Part shown: piece after piece, positions 46,869-55,784 of the stretch
How positions within the stretch are numbered: position 1 is the first letter of the stretch
How the letters are laid out: the number at the start of each line of letters is the position of its first letter
Virus record (IMG/VR): IMGVR_UViG_3300045284_000289
Coordinates: 1 to 59,061 of that record
Direction: 5' to 3' (one strand)
DNA from: a virus
Length of the DNA: 59,061 bases
The notes under the pieces: generated by a model
Told to the model about the DNA's origin: nothing
Seen by the model: the letters and a program-made list of their open reading frames with translations, nothing else
Databases searched by the model: none
Program-made: the position numbers and the translations under genes

Positions 46869-47788
46869 GGTGTGGTGGGTTCGAACGCGGGCCGGGCGGG
46901 TTTCACCGGGTCGGCGGGGATGTCCTCCTCGGGTACACCCAGCTCCCCGTCCCCGTCAGGGTCGGGGTCGGTGGGGTTGTCGATGGGTAGTTCGGGCTGT
47001 TCGGCCGGGGACCGGAAGTCGATCACCGTCGGGCCGGCGCTGTTTCGCTTCGTGACCGGCGGCAGGGCCGGGGGGTGCACGTCAGCGTCCGGGCTGTCGC
47101 CTTCCCGGCGAGCGATCCCGGGCGCCATGTCGTGCGCCCACCGATCCGGTGTGAGCACACCCCGGTAGTGGGGGCCGATCTGGATCAGGATCGGCCGGTG
47201 CGGGTGCCCCATGTACAGCTGCATGGACTGCTTGCGGAGCTTCGCGACCGCCAGGAACGGCGCCAACACACCCGCCGGGATGTCGACCCGGGGCGTGGCC
47301 GGCAGCGTGTCACCCCGCACGTTGACCGGTGATTCGTGCCAGTCCTGCGGGCCCTGCGCCAGGAGCGTCCACAGCAGGCGGGGCACCGTGTCCAGGTCCC
47401 CGACATGCAGGGTGAACGCGTCGCCGGCGCTGAACAGGTCGGCCGGTTCGCGCAGGGTGATCGACGACAGGTCCCGGTCGATGTCCAGGGCGTGGTCGGG
47501 GTTGGTTTTCTCCCGAGGGGTCAGCAGGCTCCGCAGGCCGGCGACGTCCTGGACGGTGATCAGGGTGGGTTCCAGGGTCCCCTCGCAGGGGACGTGGGTG
47601 TGGCCGGCGGCGCGGCCGGCTGAGCTGGTGCCGACCAGGAGGCTGGTCAGGCCGGGGTCGGTGCCGTAGTGGCCGCGGACGGTGTGGAGCAGGATCCCGG
47701 GCATGCCGCCGATACCGTTGGTGGGCATGGTGGGGGACAGTTCCGCCAACAACTGTAGGAAACGGTGTGTGTCGATGCGGATACTCAT
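46865..47788 (-). CDS. Sliding clamp (DnaN)-like protein, 307 aa
   Basis: FLQLLAELSPTMP at the start, then internal beta-alpha repeats, and near residue 210 YMGHPHRPILIQIGPHYRGV followed by LTPDRWAHD, resembling the last domain of beta clamps. The final 75 residues are an acidic Pro-rich tail. No phage polymerase is seen, so it may recruit or displace the host enzyme. Start ATG 47788. Confidence 0.6.
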   Translation of the reverse strand: MSIRIDTHRFLQLLAELSPTMPTNGIGGMPGILLHTVRGHYGTDPGLTSLLVGTSSAGRAAGHTHVPCEGTLEPTLITVQDVAGLRSLLTPREKTNPDHALDIDRDLSSITLREPADLFSAGDAFTLHVGDLDTVPRLLWTLLAQGPQDWHESPVNVRGDTLPATPRVDIPAGVLAPFLAVAKLRKQSMQLYMGHPHRPILIQIGPHYRGVLTPDRWAHDMAPGIARREGDSPDADVHPPALPPVTKRNSAGPTVIDFRSPAEQPELPIDNPTDPDPDGDGELGVPEEDIPADPVKPARPAFEPTTP

Positions 47789-47790
47789 GG

Positions 47791-48318
47791 TCAGTTCCCT
47801 GTGATCGGGGGCGGGGTGGCCAGGTCGGGCCACCGGACCTTGTCCAGGCTGGCGCGCTGCTCGGCGGGCAGGCTCGCTTCCGGGACGCCGTACCAGTCCA
47901 GGCCGGCGTGCCGCAGCCACCACGCGTCCACCTGGTTGTCGTCGCGGATGCGGTGCCCGGTGCGCTGGACCAACGCGGACAGCATGTCCCGCTTCTCGGC
48001 GTGCCCGTGGTTGGTGGCGTACTTCTTCAGCGTGGCTGGCGCGACCAGCGCGTAGGGGATGCGTTCCTGGATCAACAGCAGCCGCACCACCCCTTGGATC
48101 ATGCCGGTGTACCCGGCGCCCATGGCGTTGACCGGGAGGTCCTCCAGCATCGCGATGTCGATCCGCCCGTACGGTTCGAGGAGACTGTGCAGGGTCGCGG
48201 CCGTGGTGTAGAGCCGGTGGTCGCCGTCGTCGGGGTCGCCGTGGATGGTGCGGGTGCGGCCGTCGGGCAGGGCCACACCGGTGTGGGCCAGGCTGAGGTC
48301 CAGACCAATAATGTTCAC
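47791..48318 (-). CDS. RuvC-like Holliday junction resolvase, 175 aa
   Basis: RNase H-fold nuclease. IIGLDLSLAHTGVALPDG supplies the first Asp, IDIAMLEDLPVNAMGAG the Glu, and RDDNQVDAWWLRHAG the closing Asp pair; KKYATNHGHAEK matches the conserved Lys region. Cuts four-way junctions before packaging. Length typical. Confidence 0.87.
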   Translation of the reverse strand: MNIIGLDLSLAHTGVALPDGRTRTIHGDPDDGDHRLYTTAATLHSLLEPYGRIDIAMLEDLPVNAMGAGYTGMIQGVVRLLLIQERIPYALVAPATLKKYATNHGHAEKRDMLSALVQRTGHRIRDDNQVDAWWLRHAGLDWYGVPEASLPAEQRASLDKVRWPDLATPPPITGN

Positions 48319-48605
48319 GGGCGCTCCTGGTCCAGCGCGGCCTGTTTGCGGGCGTAGTAGTCGATGAGGGCAGCGCGCACCTCACGGCCGGCCGGGGTGA
48401 GCTGATAGGAGCCCCGGGCGCGGATGGCCCAACCATGCCTGGTCAGGGATCTGATGTGGAAGGGGTCGGATTCGCCGGTGAGCATGCCGTCGTCGGCGAA
48501 CAAGGTGAGCAGCCGTGCCACGGCGGCGGTGAATTGGACGCGGTCGCCGTTGAGGAACAAGTTGATTTTCGTGGGTTGTTCGACGTGCCGGTGTTGGTTG
48601 CGCAT
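48315..48605 (-). CDS. Winged-helix-like protein, 96 aa
   Basis: DGMLTGESDPFHIRSLTRHG, then RARGSYQLTPAGREVRAALI resembles a winged helix with wing and C-terminal helix. Start ATG 48605, overlapping TAATG. Possibly an operon regulator. Confidence 0.6.
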   Translation of the reverse strand: MRNQHRHVEQPTKINLFLNGDRVQFTAAVARLLTLFADDGMLTGESDPFHIRSLTRHGWAIRARGSYQLTPAGREVRAALIDYYARKQAALDQERP

Positions 48606-48934
48606 TAGCGGACCTGCCCGTGGTCCTGGCACATACCGTTGAAGATCGGGCGCGCGCACAGCCAGCCGGGAACGATTTCCCGCCCGCACGTGGGTGCGGT
48701 CAGCAGGTCCGCGATGACGCCCCGCGCGGGCTCGTACTTCTCCTCAGGGTTGGGGGCGGTGGTGGCGTGGCTGAGGTTCAACGCGGCCACGATCGTCCGG
48801 GCGAAGTTAGGGCTCTGGGCGGTCGCCATGAGCATGCCGGTCTTCGCCGTGGCGTCCGGATCGTAGTCGGGATCGTAGATGATGGTGACGCCCCAGGACC
48901 TGCCGACACGGAACGGGCCTTCACCGCTGGTCAC
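48605..48934 (-). CDS. Hypothetical protein with Cys motif, 109 aa
   Basis: DPDATAKTGMLMATAQSPNF in the first half, then TCGREIVPGWLCARPIFNGM and CQDHG, a possible single zinc site. No family recognised. Confidence 0.6.
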   Translation of the reverse strand: MTSGEGPFRVGRSWGVTIIYDPDYDPDATAKTGMLMATAQSPNFARTIVAALNLSHATTAPNPEEKYEPARGVIADLLTAPTCGREIVPGWLCARPIFNGMCQDHGQVR

Positions 48935-49440
48935 ACGTCACCCCCCGGTACCTGCACCAGCTCGTGCACCTCACTGTCCACACACGCCGCCCATGCGAGC
49001 GCTGGCCCCGAGTAGGTGTGGTTCGGGAGGTCCTGCCACTGCCAGTGCGTGCCGCCGTACCCGGCTCGACACAGGTATGTGCCGTCTTCCTGGTCGTGGA
49101 GCACCATCACGTACGGGGGTGGGGGTGGGTCGCCGGGGCGCCACACGTACGGGCCGGTCTTGGCCAGCTTGGCCGTGAGCCACTCGGCACGGTCCTGGGG
49201 GCCGTTCCCGTCGTACCCCGCGTCCATCATAATCTTGATCAGCTGGTTCAGCTCGGTTAGCAGGTCACCGGCCGTGTCGGGGTCTGCCACTGCGCCTTCT
49301 ACCGCCAGGTGCCACCGGGAGTGGGTACCGGTGCCCCACGCGGCGGCGGTCGGGACCACGGCCCCACACCGGCCGCATTCGCTGAGGTCGTCCCCCGCCA
49401 GCGGTCGGAGAGTCATCGGGAGCTTGTCGACGTCACCCAC
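48931..49440 (-). CDS. Hypothetical protein, 169 aa
   Basis: GTG 49440 overlaps the upstream stop and follows AAGGGG; ATG 49416 is an alternative. CGRCGAVVPTAAAWGTGTHS (CxxC...H) near the N terminus, helical middle, and a Trp-rich end (GGTHWQWQDLPNHTYSGPAL). Function unknown. Confidence 0.6.
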   Translation of the reverse strand: MGDVDKLPMTLRPLAGDDLSECGRCGAVVPTAAAWGTGTHSRWHLAVEGAVADPDTAGDLLTELNQLIKIMMDAGYDGNGPQDRAEWLTAKLAKTGPYVWRPGDPPPPPYVMVLHDQEDGTYLCRAGYGGTHWQWQDLPNHTYSGPALAWAACVDSEVHELVQVPGGDV

Positions 49441-50209
49441 TGGTGGCCACCCCTTCCGTCGTGTCGCTGTACGGCCACTCGGCCACATCGCCGATCTGGG
49501 CTTCCCTCTCCTGGCTGTCCAGGAACGCCGGCCGTTCAGGCACCACCACCTCGTCGTTGTCGGACGCGGACAGGTGCACCGACCCGGCCCAGTCCGCCGC
49601 CTGTTCGCGCTGCTCCAGAGTCCAGTTGTCGTGGATGTGGTCCGCGGTGACGGTGACACCGACCATGGACAGCAGGTTGGACACGACCTGCGCGTCTGTG
49701 GGTGGCTCGACCAGCGCGTGTGCCGGCTCTGGCGTCGCTGGTACCGCTGGTACCGGCCCGATCGTCAGGGCCAGCCCCCAGCCCCCCGGATCCTGGTCCG
49801 GGTCCTGGGGTCTCGGGACGGGTTCGAAGCGGCCGGTCCGCTCCCCGTCGGCCCCCGTGTCCTTCTGTGCGACGGTCGGGGCCTGCTCACCCGTGCACGT
49901 CGGGCACGTCAGTTCCGCGCCGAGCACCCACTCCTGACACGCCGGGCACTGCCACTCCCGCTTTCCGGTGGTCAGTTTCCGTAGCGCGTCCAGCAGCCGC
50001 GTGTCGTCGTCCAGGTGGTGCACGCCGAGCAGGGCCGCGACGTCGGTGCGGAACTTTTCCAGGCGCCGGACCGCGTCGTCCCACTGCTGGACGTTGGCAC
50101 GGGTTGCGTGGCGCTGTTCCTCCGCGCTTTCCATGATCCGGCGTGCTTCGTTGACGATGTCGGCGAGATCGGTGACGTCCACACGGATGTAGCCGAGTTC
50201 GAAGTTCAC
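49433..50209 (-). CDS. Zinc-ribbon protein with helical N terminus, 258 aa
   Basis: Residues 1-80 are helical (DLADIVNEARRIMESAEEQR). CPACQEWVLGAELTCPTCTG at about 88-107 is a textbook zinc ribbon. The C-terminal half is acidic. It sits beside the annealing protein, so a role in recombination is possible. Confidence 0.65.
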   Translation of the reverse strand: MNFELGYIRVDVTDLADIVNEARRIMESAEEQRHATRANVQQWDDAVRRLEKFRTDVAALLGVHHLDDDTRLLDALRKLTTGKREWQCPACQEWVLGAELTCPTCTGEQAPTVAQKDTGADGERTGRFEPVPRPQDPDQDPGGWGLALTIGPVPAVPATPEPAHALVEPPTDAQVVSNLLSMVGVTVTADHIHDNWTLEQREQAADWAGSVHLSASDNDEVVVPERPAFLDSQEREAQIGDVAEWPYSDTTEGVATSG

Positions 50210-51264
50210 TGGTTGTCTGCTTTCTCGCTGCCGGCGCCGGCGCCGGGTGGGGTTACTTCGGGCCAGTCCATGGGGGTGTTCGTGGTCCAGCCGTACGGCT
50301 GGTGAGGTTGGTCGTCCTCTTCGCCGTCGGGTTGTTCGAGATCCGGGGCCGGGTCGTCGGACGCCGGTACTGGCGCGGGAGTCTGTATCACCGGTGCCGC
50401 ACCCACAGTCACCCGTTCCAGGTCATCACTGTCGATCCGGACCTGCGGGAACTCATCCTCCACAGTGGTCTCTCGTTGGTAAATCGACCGGCCGACGGGG
50501 ATCAGGTACGCCACGTCCTGCCCGGTCCACCTCGCCACCTGGCGACCGGTCTTGCGTTCCAGTTGTTCTTGCCGCACACCGATCTCTGCGAACCTCTGAA
50601 TCAGGTCACCGATACGTTCCGCCAACGGTTTCGCGTCTTTCCCGCCGGTGGTGTTGGTCTCGGTGCACTGGGTTTTCGCCTTCTCGGTGAACCACGGGGG
50701 CAGCACGTCATAGATGCGCTCGCGGACACGCCGGGCACCAGCGTTGGCGTTGTTCTCGTAGATGTCGCGTAGGTCAGTGAGCTTCTCCTGGATCTTCTGC
50801 TTGTCCCTGCCGGACCCCGTGGTCTTGTCACGCAGGTGTTTGACGATGAACACGGTGTCCGTGCGCGTGTTGGTTTGCACGTCCCACGCGAACGCCAGCA
50901 TTTCCGACTCGCCAGCGTCGTCGTCGCGGCTTAGTTCCTTGACGCCGTACTGGATGTTGCCCCAGAGCCGCGCCAGTTCCCTAGCCAGGTGGATCGTGGG
51001 GCCGACAACGTAGTTGACCTCCCACTGCCTCGTGTCCTCGTTGTACTTCTGTCCCTTGGGGAACCGGAAGAACGCACGTTCGGCCATGTAGGACTGTTTG
51101 CACGAGTCGATCATGCGTTCCAGCGCGGCGGTCTCGTCACGTGGGCATTGCTGGGCTACCACGATCGCGCCTTGTACTTCGGCGATTACCCGGCTGGCTT
51201 CGATTTGTGTAGCCTGGCTGCGCTGCGCGGAGGGCAGTATAGACAGGGCGCGGGTATCGCTCAT
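50206..51264 (-). CDS. RecT-like single-strand annealing protein candidate, 352 aa
   Basis: ASRVIAEVQGAIVVAQQCPR, RAFFRFPKG, GPTIHLARELARLWGNIQYG, DVQTNTRTDTVFIVKHLRDK and DIYENNANAGARRVRERIYD match a family annotated in actinophages as RecT-like DNA pairing proteins, as I recall. A partner exonuclease gene lies directly upstream with 4-base overlap, the recE-recT order. The acidic C-terminal tail is typical of ssDNA-annealing or SSB-like proteins. Confidence 0.65.
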   Translation of the reverse strand: MSDTRALSILPSAQRSQATQIEASRVIAEVQGAIVVAQQCPRDETAALERMIDSCKQSYMAERAFFRFPKGQKYNEDTRQWEVNYVVGPTIHLARELARLWGNIQYGVKELSRDDDAGESEMLAFAWDVQTNTRTDTVFIVKHLRDKTTGSGRDKQKIQEKLTDLRDIYENNANAGARRVRERIYDVLPPWFTEKAKTQCTETNTTGGKDAKPLAERIGDLIQRFAEIGVRQEQLERKTGRQVARWTGQDVAYLIPVGRSIYQRETTVEDEFPQVRIDSDDLERVTVGAAPVIQTPAPVPASDDPAPDLEQPDGEEDDQPHQPYGWTTNTPMDWPEVTPPGAGAGSEKADNQ

Positions 51265-52265
51265 GGGGTGATGCCTTTCCGGGGGTCAGCGGGAGAGGTG
51301 GTTCCGCGTACATGGCGGGGTTTTTCCGGGTTGTCGTCGATCATGTATGTGTACGAGTACGAAGCGTATTTCGGGATGTCCACCAGCGCGATCCCGGTCG
51401 TGTACCCGGGCCAGCGGCGAGTGGTGGTGCAGTGCTGGTACCGGCGCAGCGCCTCCTCGTTCAACTGCCGGCCCCACATGAGCGTTTCCTCACCCAGCTC
51501 AACCACGCTCACCACGTAGGGTGGTTCCTTTTCTTGTACCACGAAGAGAAACGCAACGTCCTTCACCGACGCGGCCAGTCCACAGCCCACTGCCGCGCTG
51601 GCGTAGAACGCGGCCTGTTGGTGGTAGCCGTGTTCCTTCACCGCCTTGCCGAAGGCTTCCCGTTCCGCCAACCGGGCCGTCTTGTAGTCCGGTATCAACA
51701 GTCGACCGTCGGGCAGGAGATGCTGTGACAACCAGTCGAACCGGGACCGGCACCATACCTTCCCGGTCCCTTGGGTCCACGGCCCGTTGGCGTACGCCAT
51801 CTCTTCCCAGAACAGACTCGCTTCTGGTTGCCCGGTCCCGGGTTTGAACAACGCCATGGCGTCGTCGTTCTGGTGGATCGCGGCGGCCATGTCCTGGACC
51901 TGCGCCATCTCGTGGGGCAGCAACGGGATCTGCCCGGCTTCCCGCGCCCGTTCCTCCGCTTCCCGGGTGGCGGGTTTCCGGCGGTCCATGGCGTCAATCT
52001 CGACCAGCTCAGGCCCGATCCCGAGCACGAGCTTGTGGGCCGCGCTGCCGAAGTCGAACGCCGCCGTGCTGGGCCGCTTGCGGTGCCGCCAGTAGTGGTA
52101 CTTGGCCGGGCAGCCGCCGTACTTGTCGGCGTACACGTCCAGCAACGCGCGTGCCCCGCTGCTGGACAGGCTGCCGCCGGGGACCGGGTCGTTGTGGTAC
52201 TCGGCTTCGGGGATGTCATACACGCCGGGGGCGGTGATGACGGTGGGGGTGAGGTTGGTGGTCAT
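51261..52265 (-). CDS. PD-(D/E)XK exonuclease (RecE/Cas4-like, DUF3799 type), 334 aa
   Basis: LSSSGARALL near the start, then DFGSAAHKLVLG (His of the RecE/RecB-like motif), LLIPDYKTAR (D...DxK core) and GYHQQAAFYASAA (QxxxY motif). This is the RecE-type 5'-3' nuclease set. Works with the adjoining RecT-like protein to make and anneal single strands. Start ATG 52265. Confidence 0.87.
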   Translation of the reverse strand: MTTNLTPTVITAPGVYDIPEAEYHNDPVPGGSLSSSGARALLDVYADKYGGCPAKYHYWRHRKRPSTAAFDFGSAAHKLVLGIGPELVEIDAMDRRKPATREAEERAREAGQIPLLPHEMAQVQDMAAAIHQNDDAMALFKPGTGQPEASLFWEEMAYANGPWTQGTGKVWCRSRFDWLSQHLLPDGRLLIPDYKTARLAEREAFGKAVKEHGYHQQAAFYASAAVGCGLAASVKDVAFLFVVQEKEPPYVVSVVELGEETLMWGRQLNEEALRRYQHCTTTRRWPGYTTGIALVDIPKYASYSYTYMIDDNPEKPRHVRGTTSPADPRKGITP

Positions 52266-52714
52266 ATCGTTCCGAACTGGCCGAAGTCGGGCAGCACCTG
52301 GGCGCCGTCGGCGCGGCCCCACAGGTGCAGGGCGTGGGCGTGGATGTTGATGTGGTCGGACGCCGGGGTGAATACCTGGTAGGCCCAGCCCGTCTCGCCC
52401 CACACCGCGGCGTGCAACAGGACCAAGTCGTCGTAGATGGGCATGTGGTCGGTGTACGAGATAGACGCGTGGGTCCAGGGGTGCGTGTCGGCGGGTCTTG
52501 TGGCGGTGGACACGATCACTGACCCGTTCCCGGCGTAGGCCAGCAGCCTCCACCCATCCTGGCTGTAGCGGGCGGCGGGGGTCCAGAGGTCGCGGCCCAT
52601 GGTGTTGCGTAGCCGTAGCCCGTCGACGGTGGGTTCCCCGGCGTGTTTGGTGCCCGCGATGCCGTCCCAGGCGGCGGCGTTCCCGATGGGATCCCTGCGA
52701 GTGTGACCCGTCAT
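52262..52714 (-). CDS. DUF7694-like protein, 150 aa
   Basis: GWRLLAYAGNGSVIVSTATR and then DDLVLLHAAVWGETGWAYQV and HINIHAHALHLWG resemble the small phage family with conserved HVSVS, W and NIHxxxLHLW motifs. Function unknown. ATGA overlap defines the start. Confidence 0.65.
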   Translation of the reverse strand: MTGHTRRDPIGNAAAWDGIAGTKHAGEPTVDGLRLRNTMGRDLWTPAARYSQDGWRLLAYAGNGSVIVSTATRPADTHPWTHASISYTDHMPIYDDLVLLHAAVWGETGWAYQVFTPASDHINIHAHALHLWGRADGAQVLPDFGQFGTI

Positions 52715-52932
52715 TGCGTCTCGTTCTCGTGGTAGCTGTGGGGCATACTGCAACAGTTCCCGTCAGGGGCTCTGATCACGTAGTTGTTCAGCCACAACGT
52801 GGGGCTGTGGCCGTCGGAGATCGAACGGGACCAGCGGGTGATGGTGGTCCCGTCAGCGAAGGTCAACGTCTCCTCGGGCACTGTGGAGACGATGACGGAT
52901 GGCAGCCTGAACACCCGGTCCGCGTTGCTCAT
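52711..52932 (-). CDS. Hypothetical protein, 73 aa
   Basis: Predicted beta-rich (FRLPSVIVSTVPEETLTFAD; RWSRSISDGHSPTLWLNNYV). The start ATG overlaps the stop of a 24-residue gene. No family recognised. Confidence 0.6.
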   Translation of the reverse strand: MSNADRVFRLPSVIVSTVPEETLTFADGTTITRWSRSISDGHSPTLWLNNYVIRAPDGNCCSMPHSYHENETQ

Positions 52933-53003
52933 ATTGTCCCGTATATTCCCGAGTTCAGCAACCGTCCGTCCACAATGGCCGATCCTGTTGGGCTGTTGGT
53001 CAT
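52929..53003 (-). CDS. Tiny peptide gene, 24 aa
   Basis: Reads MTNSPTGSAIVDGRLLNSGI and ends YGTI. Its start overlaps the upstream stop by ATGA and its stop overlaps the downstream start by ATGA, which is hard to explain unless it is translated. Confidence 0.5.
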   Translation of the reverse strand: MTNSPTGSAIVDGRLLNSGIYGTI

Positions 53004-53473
53004 GGCACCACCCGGTCGCCGTACGCGTACCCGTGCACCGCGCGGATAGCCATCGCCATCACCTCCGGCCCGGGCTGGTGCTGCGTAAGCAACACCACCA
53101 TCGCCTCCAACGCCTCATCCGGTCCCACCCGGTCGGTCAGGCCCCGGTAGGTCTGCACATAGGACGCCACCACCGCGCGGACCTCATCCGCGTCGGTCGG
53201 TTCCGGTCGCGCCATCCCGCGCCGGATACTGTCCAGTTTCGTTTTCAGGTCGTAGATGCCACGGACCGCGATAGCCATCTCCACCGCCCAGGTATCGGCG
53301 GTGACCTCCGCGTTGTGGTCGTTCAGGATGTGCGCTCCGGACGCCACCAACGCGTCCTCGGGGCTCATTTCCGTGGCGGCGGCGGCGTGGAACGCGACGT
53401 AATGGTTGACTTCCGTGGTGGCTCCTGCCACGGCTTGGTCCATGTCGGCGAGTTCGCCTGGTTCCCAGCTCAT
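53000..53473 (-). CDS. Hypothetical helical protein, 157 aa
   Basis: ATEVNHYVAFHAAAATEMSP-like helices and DEALEAMVVLLTQHQPGPEV. No cysteine motifs, no membrane segments. Overlaps the membrane gene upstream by ATGA. Confidence 0.6.
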   Translation of the reverse strand: MSWEPGELADMDQAVAGATTEVNHYVAFHAAAATEMSPEDALVASGAHILNDHNAEVTADTWAVEMAIAVRGIYDLKTKLDSIRRGMARPEPTDADEVRAVVASYVQTYRGLTDRVGPDEALEAMVVLLTQHQPGPEVMAMAIRAVHGYAYGDRVVP

Positions 53474-53775
53474 GACTCACCCCGCATGATGATCACCACG
53501 ACGACCATCGTGGCCAGCAACGTCACGACGTTCACCACGACCGCCGCGCGCACCACAACGGCGCCGCGTGCCCGGTCGGCGCGGATGTCGACGGCGGCTC
53601 GCCATGCCAGGAACAGCCCGACCGGCCACAGCCCGCACAGGCCGGTGATGAGGGCGGCCACGGCCAGCCTGGACAGCGGCGGCGGTGTCGGACGGGCCGG
53701 GAAAAACCCTGCGAGGAAACGCCCAGCCTCGCGGAGCACGTCCGCCGGGCCTTTCCACGCATCGGGGCTGGTCAT
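53470..53775 (-). CDS. Membrane protein, 101 aa
   Basis: Two membrane segments (AVAALITGLCGLWPVGLFLA; VVVNVVTLLATMVVVVIIM) with an Arg/Asp-rich loop. Start ATG 53775. Function unknown. Confidence 0.6.
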   Translation of the reverse strand: MTSPDAWKGPADVLREAGRFLAGFFPARPTPPPLSRLAVAALITGLCGLWPVGLFLAWRAAVDIRADRARGAVVVRAAVVVNVVTLLATMVVVVIIMRGES

Positions 53776-53807
53776 GGGTGGTCCTTCCGGTGGTGTGGGC
53801 GGGCGGG

Positions 53808-54629
53808 TCACAGCAGACCGGGTCGTTGCGGGGCCGGGGGCTGGTCGAACAGAGCACCCTCCTCAGCTGGGGCTGGGGCTGGGGCCGGGGTGGGTGCGGG
53901 TGCGGGCGCGGGGGTGTACGGCCACGTCCCGTCGAAGTCACCACCCCGGCCCTGGGTCGCGAAGTACGCCTTGAGTTCCCGCTGTTGGCCGCGATACCAC
54001 TCGGCCTGCGCGGCCTGGAGACCTGGCAACGGCAGGGACCCCAGACCAGGGTGGCGGCGAGCGATTTTCCACGCCACCCGGCACGCCGCCAACGCGTCCG
54101 CGCCCGACTTGTGCGCGTCCTGGTCGGACAGGTCAACCTCGTACACCTCCTGGCACAGGTAGGCGAGCCTGCGGACACCCTTCCCGCGTCGCCGTGGCGA
54201 GACCTGTTTGTCCAGCACGAGCGGGTCGACCACGTACATCACCCCGGGGCCGCCGGTCGCCTGGGCCAACGACGGGACGTCGCCCGCGTCGGCGGCCCGC
54301 CAGTCCACCAAGGTCAGGTCGTAGGGCGAGTTGAACACCACGAGCGGCAGGCCCAAGTCGACGTACACCGCCAGGTTCTCGATCACCTCGTACAGGACGT
54401 CGTCGTGGGGCTGGCCGTGTGCGCGGGCGTGGTCGGTGGTGATGCCGTGCACGGCGGCGGCTTCGGCGGGAATCTCGATCCCGGGGTTCGCCAGCCATTC
54501 GCGGGTGGCCACGGGTTTGTGGGGGTAGACCTCCACGATGGACGCGGTCACGATCCGGGCGGTTTTCGGGTCTGTGCCAGTGGTTTCGAGGTCAAACCCG
54601 ATCATGCCGTTGTCGGCCCAGGTGAGCAC
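53808..54629 (-). CDS. DnaQ-like 3'-5' exonuclease, 273 aa
   Basis: DEDDh exonuclease. GFDLETTGTDPKTARIVTAS carries the first Asp-Glu pair, then AAVHGITTDHARAHG, VFNSPYDLTLVDWR with the next Asp, and HKSGADALAACR with His and the last Asp. GTG 54629 is preferred (AAAGGA 7 bases upstream). A Pro/Ala-rich C-terminal tail ends the protein. A role in proofreading-like trimming is likely. Confidence 0.88.
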   Translation of the reverse strand: MLTWADNGMIGFDLETTGTDPKTARIVTASIVEVYPHKPVATREWLANPGIEIPAEAAAVHGITTDHARAHGQPHDDVLYEVIENLAVYVDLGLPLVVFNSPYDLTLVDWRAADAGDVPSLAQATGGPGVMYVVDPLVLDKQVSPRRRGKGVRRLAYLCQEVYEVDLSDQDAHKSGADALAACRVAWKIARRHPGLGSLPLPGLQAAQAEWYRGQQRELKAYFATQGRGGDFDGTWPYTPAPAPAPTPAPAPAPAEEGALFDQPPAPQRPGLL

Positions 54630-54662
54630 TGATGTGTCCTTTCGTGTGGGTGACACGGGGGT

Positions 54663-55064
54663 TCAGCGGGTGCGGGTGGCGTCCCGGGTGCGTAGGCCGG
54701 CCAGGGCCCCAGCGGGGACGGTGCCGGCCGCGGTGCGCAGAGCGGCGCGACGGTCGGCCGTGATCAGCTCTCGTAGCCGCCGCATGAGCGGCTGGCCGTC
54801 CAACCAGACCCGGGGTGGTATGTCGAACAGTGCGGTCATCTCGTGGTCGAACGCGTCGCACGCCATGTCACCGGACGGCCCGGGTCCGCTGACCATGGCC
54901 AGCTCGTGCTTGAACTTCAGCAGGTCCGCGCGGCGGTGGAGGAACGCGTACAGGTTGCGGCGGTGGCTGGGCAGCATGTCGGGCAGCGCGATGACGGGTT
55001 TCCCGTCGATCGGGTCTTTTGGCTGCCACACCTGGTCCTGCGCGAGGAGCGCGTGGATGTTCAC
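54663..55064 (-). CDS. Hypothetical protein, 133 aa
   Basis: GTG 55064 overlaps the upstream stop. Helical (PSHRRNLYAFLHRRADLLKF) with a basic C terminus. No family recognised. Could be a helicase-loader-like or nucleoprotein factor, but nothing proves it. Confidence 0.6.
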   Translation of the reverse strand: MNIHALLAQDQVWQPKDPIDGKPVIALPDMLPSHRRNLYAFLHRRADLLKFKHELAMVSGPGPSGDMACDAFDHEMTALFDIPPRVWLDGQPLMRRLRELITADRRAALRTAAGTVPAGALAGLRTRDATRTR

Positions 55065-55507
55065 CGTCGCTCCTCGATCATGGCGTGCGCGGCGGTCCCG
55101 CACGGCTCGTCGATCATGCCGACGTACACGCCCCACGTGGCGTCGGCGGCTGGGTCGCGCAGGGCCAGCTCGTGGTGCCGGATGTGGGCGGCCATCTCGG
55201 CGTGCGCGTCGCCGTCGTCGCCGGTGAACACGTCGTCGTCCAGGGCCAGCTCGTGCAACCGGTCACGGACCACGGCCCGGAAATACCCCTGAGGGGTGAC
55301 GTCGTCATCGTCGAACAGGCTGGCGTAGATCCCGTTCAGATCGGCGGTGTCCGACCGGTCGGCGATGACACGGCGGTAGGTGTCACGGCGGTGACGGTCG
55401 CCGCACATCGCGTACTGGGCCAGGGCGACCTTGTGTGCGTGGTCTATGCGGCACCGTTGGGTGTAGGCCATTTCGGCGGGGGTGGGGGGCAACTGTCGGA
55501 TGATCAT
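55061..55507 (-). CDS. Hypothetical protein, 148 aa
   Basis: Start ATG 55507. Helical, rich in Asp, His and Arg (YFRAVVRDRLHELALDDDVF; AEMAAHIRHHELALRDPAAD). No family recognised. Confidence 0.6.
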   Translation of the reverse strand: MIIRQLPPTPAEMAYTQRCRIDHAHKVALAQYAMCGDRHRRDTYRRVIADRSDTADLNGIYASLFDDDDVTPQGYFRAVVRDRLHELALDDDVFTGDDGDAHAEMAAHIRHHELALRDPAADATWGVYVGMIDEPCGTAAHAMIEERR

Positions 55508-55626
55508 CGCTTCTCGCTTCCGTACAGCCACAGCAGCGCGAACGCCAGCACCACGAGCAGGGTCAGGGTGGAGGCGGTGGCGGCGACGGTCGCCGCCGGG
55601 GAACGTCGAGTGTCGGTATGGGTCAT
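55504..55626 (-). CDS. Tiny membrane protein, 40 aa
   Basis: ATG 55626. One membrane segment (TLTLLVVLAFALLWLYG) ending SEKR. Both ends overlap neighbours by 4 bases. Confidence 0.55.
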   Translation of the reverse strand: MTHTDTRRSPAATVAATASTLTLLVVLAFALLWLYGSEKR

Positions 55627-55784
55627 GTCCAGTCCTGTTCCTCGTAGTAGTCCGGCAGCCGTTCCGCTTCCCGCCGGGCGCGGATCCGGTGGGAGATCCA
55701 CGCCCCCACGTCCAGCTGCCACGCGATCAGCGCGGCGAGCATCCCGAGGAGTAGCGCCAGACACAGCCAGTCCACGCCGGTCAC
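55623..55784 (-). CDS. Small membrane protein, 53 aa
   Basis: GTG 55784 in a GTGA overlap. WLCLALLLGMLAALIAW is one membrane segment, followed by a basic helix and acidic end (PDYYEEQDW). Confidence 0.55.
   Translation of the reverse strand: MTGVDWLCLALLLGMLAALIAWQLDVGAWISHRIRARREAERLPDYYEEQDWT

Noticed and set aside
46865-48436. Extended frame joining the clamp-like protein to upstream sequence
   Set aside because: The part before 47788 is a shadow of the RuvC-like gene; the clamp-like protein begins cleanly at ATG 47788.
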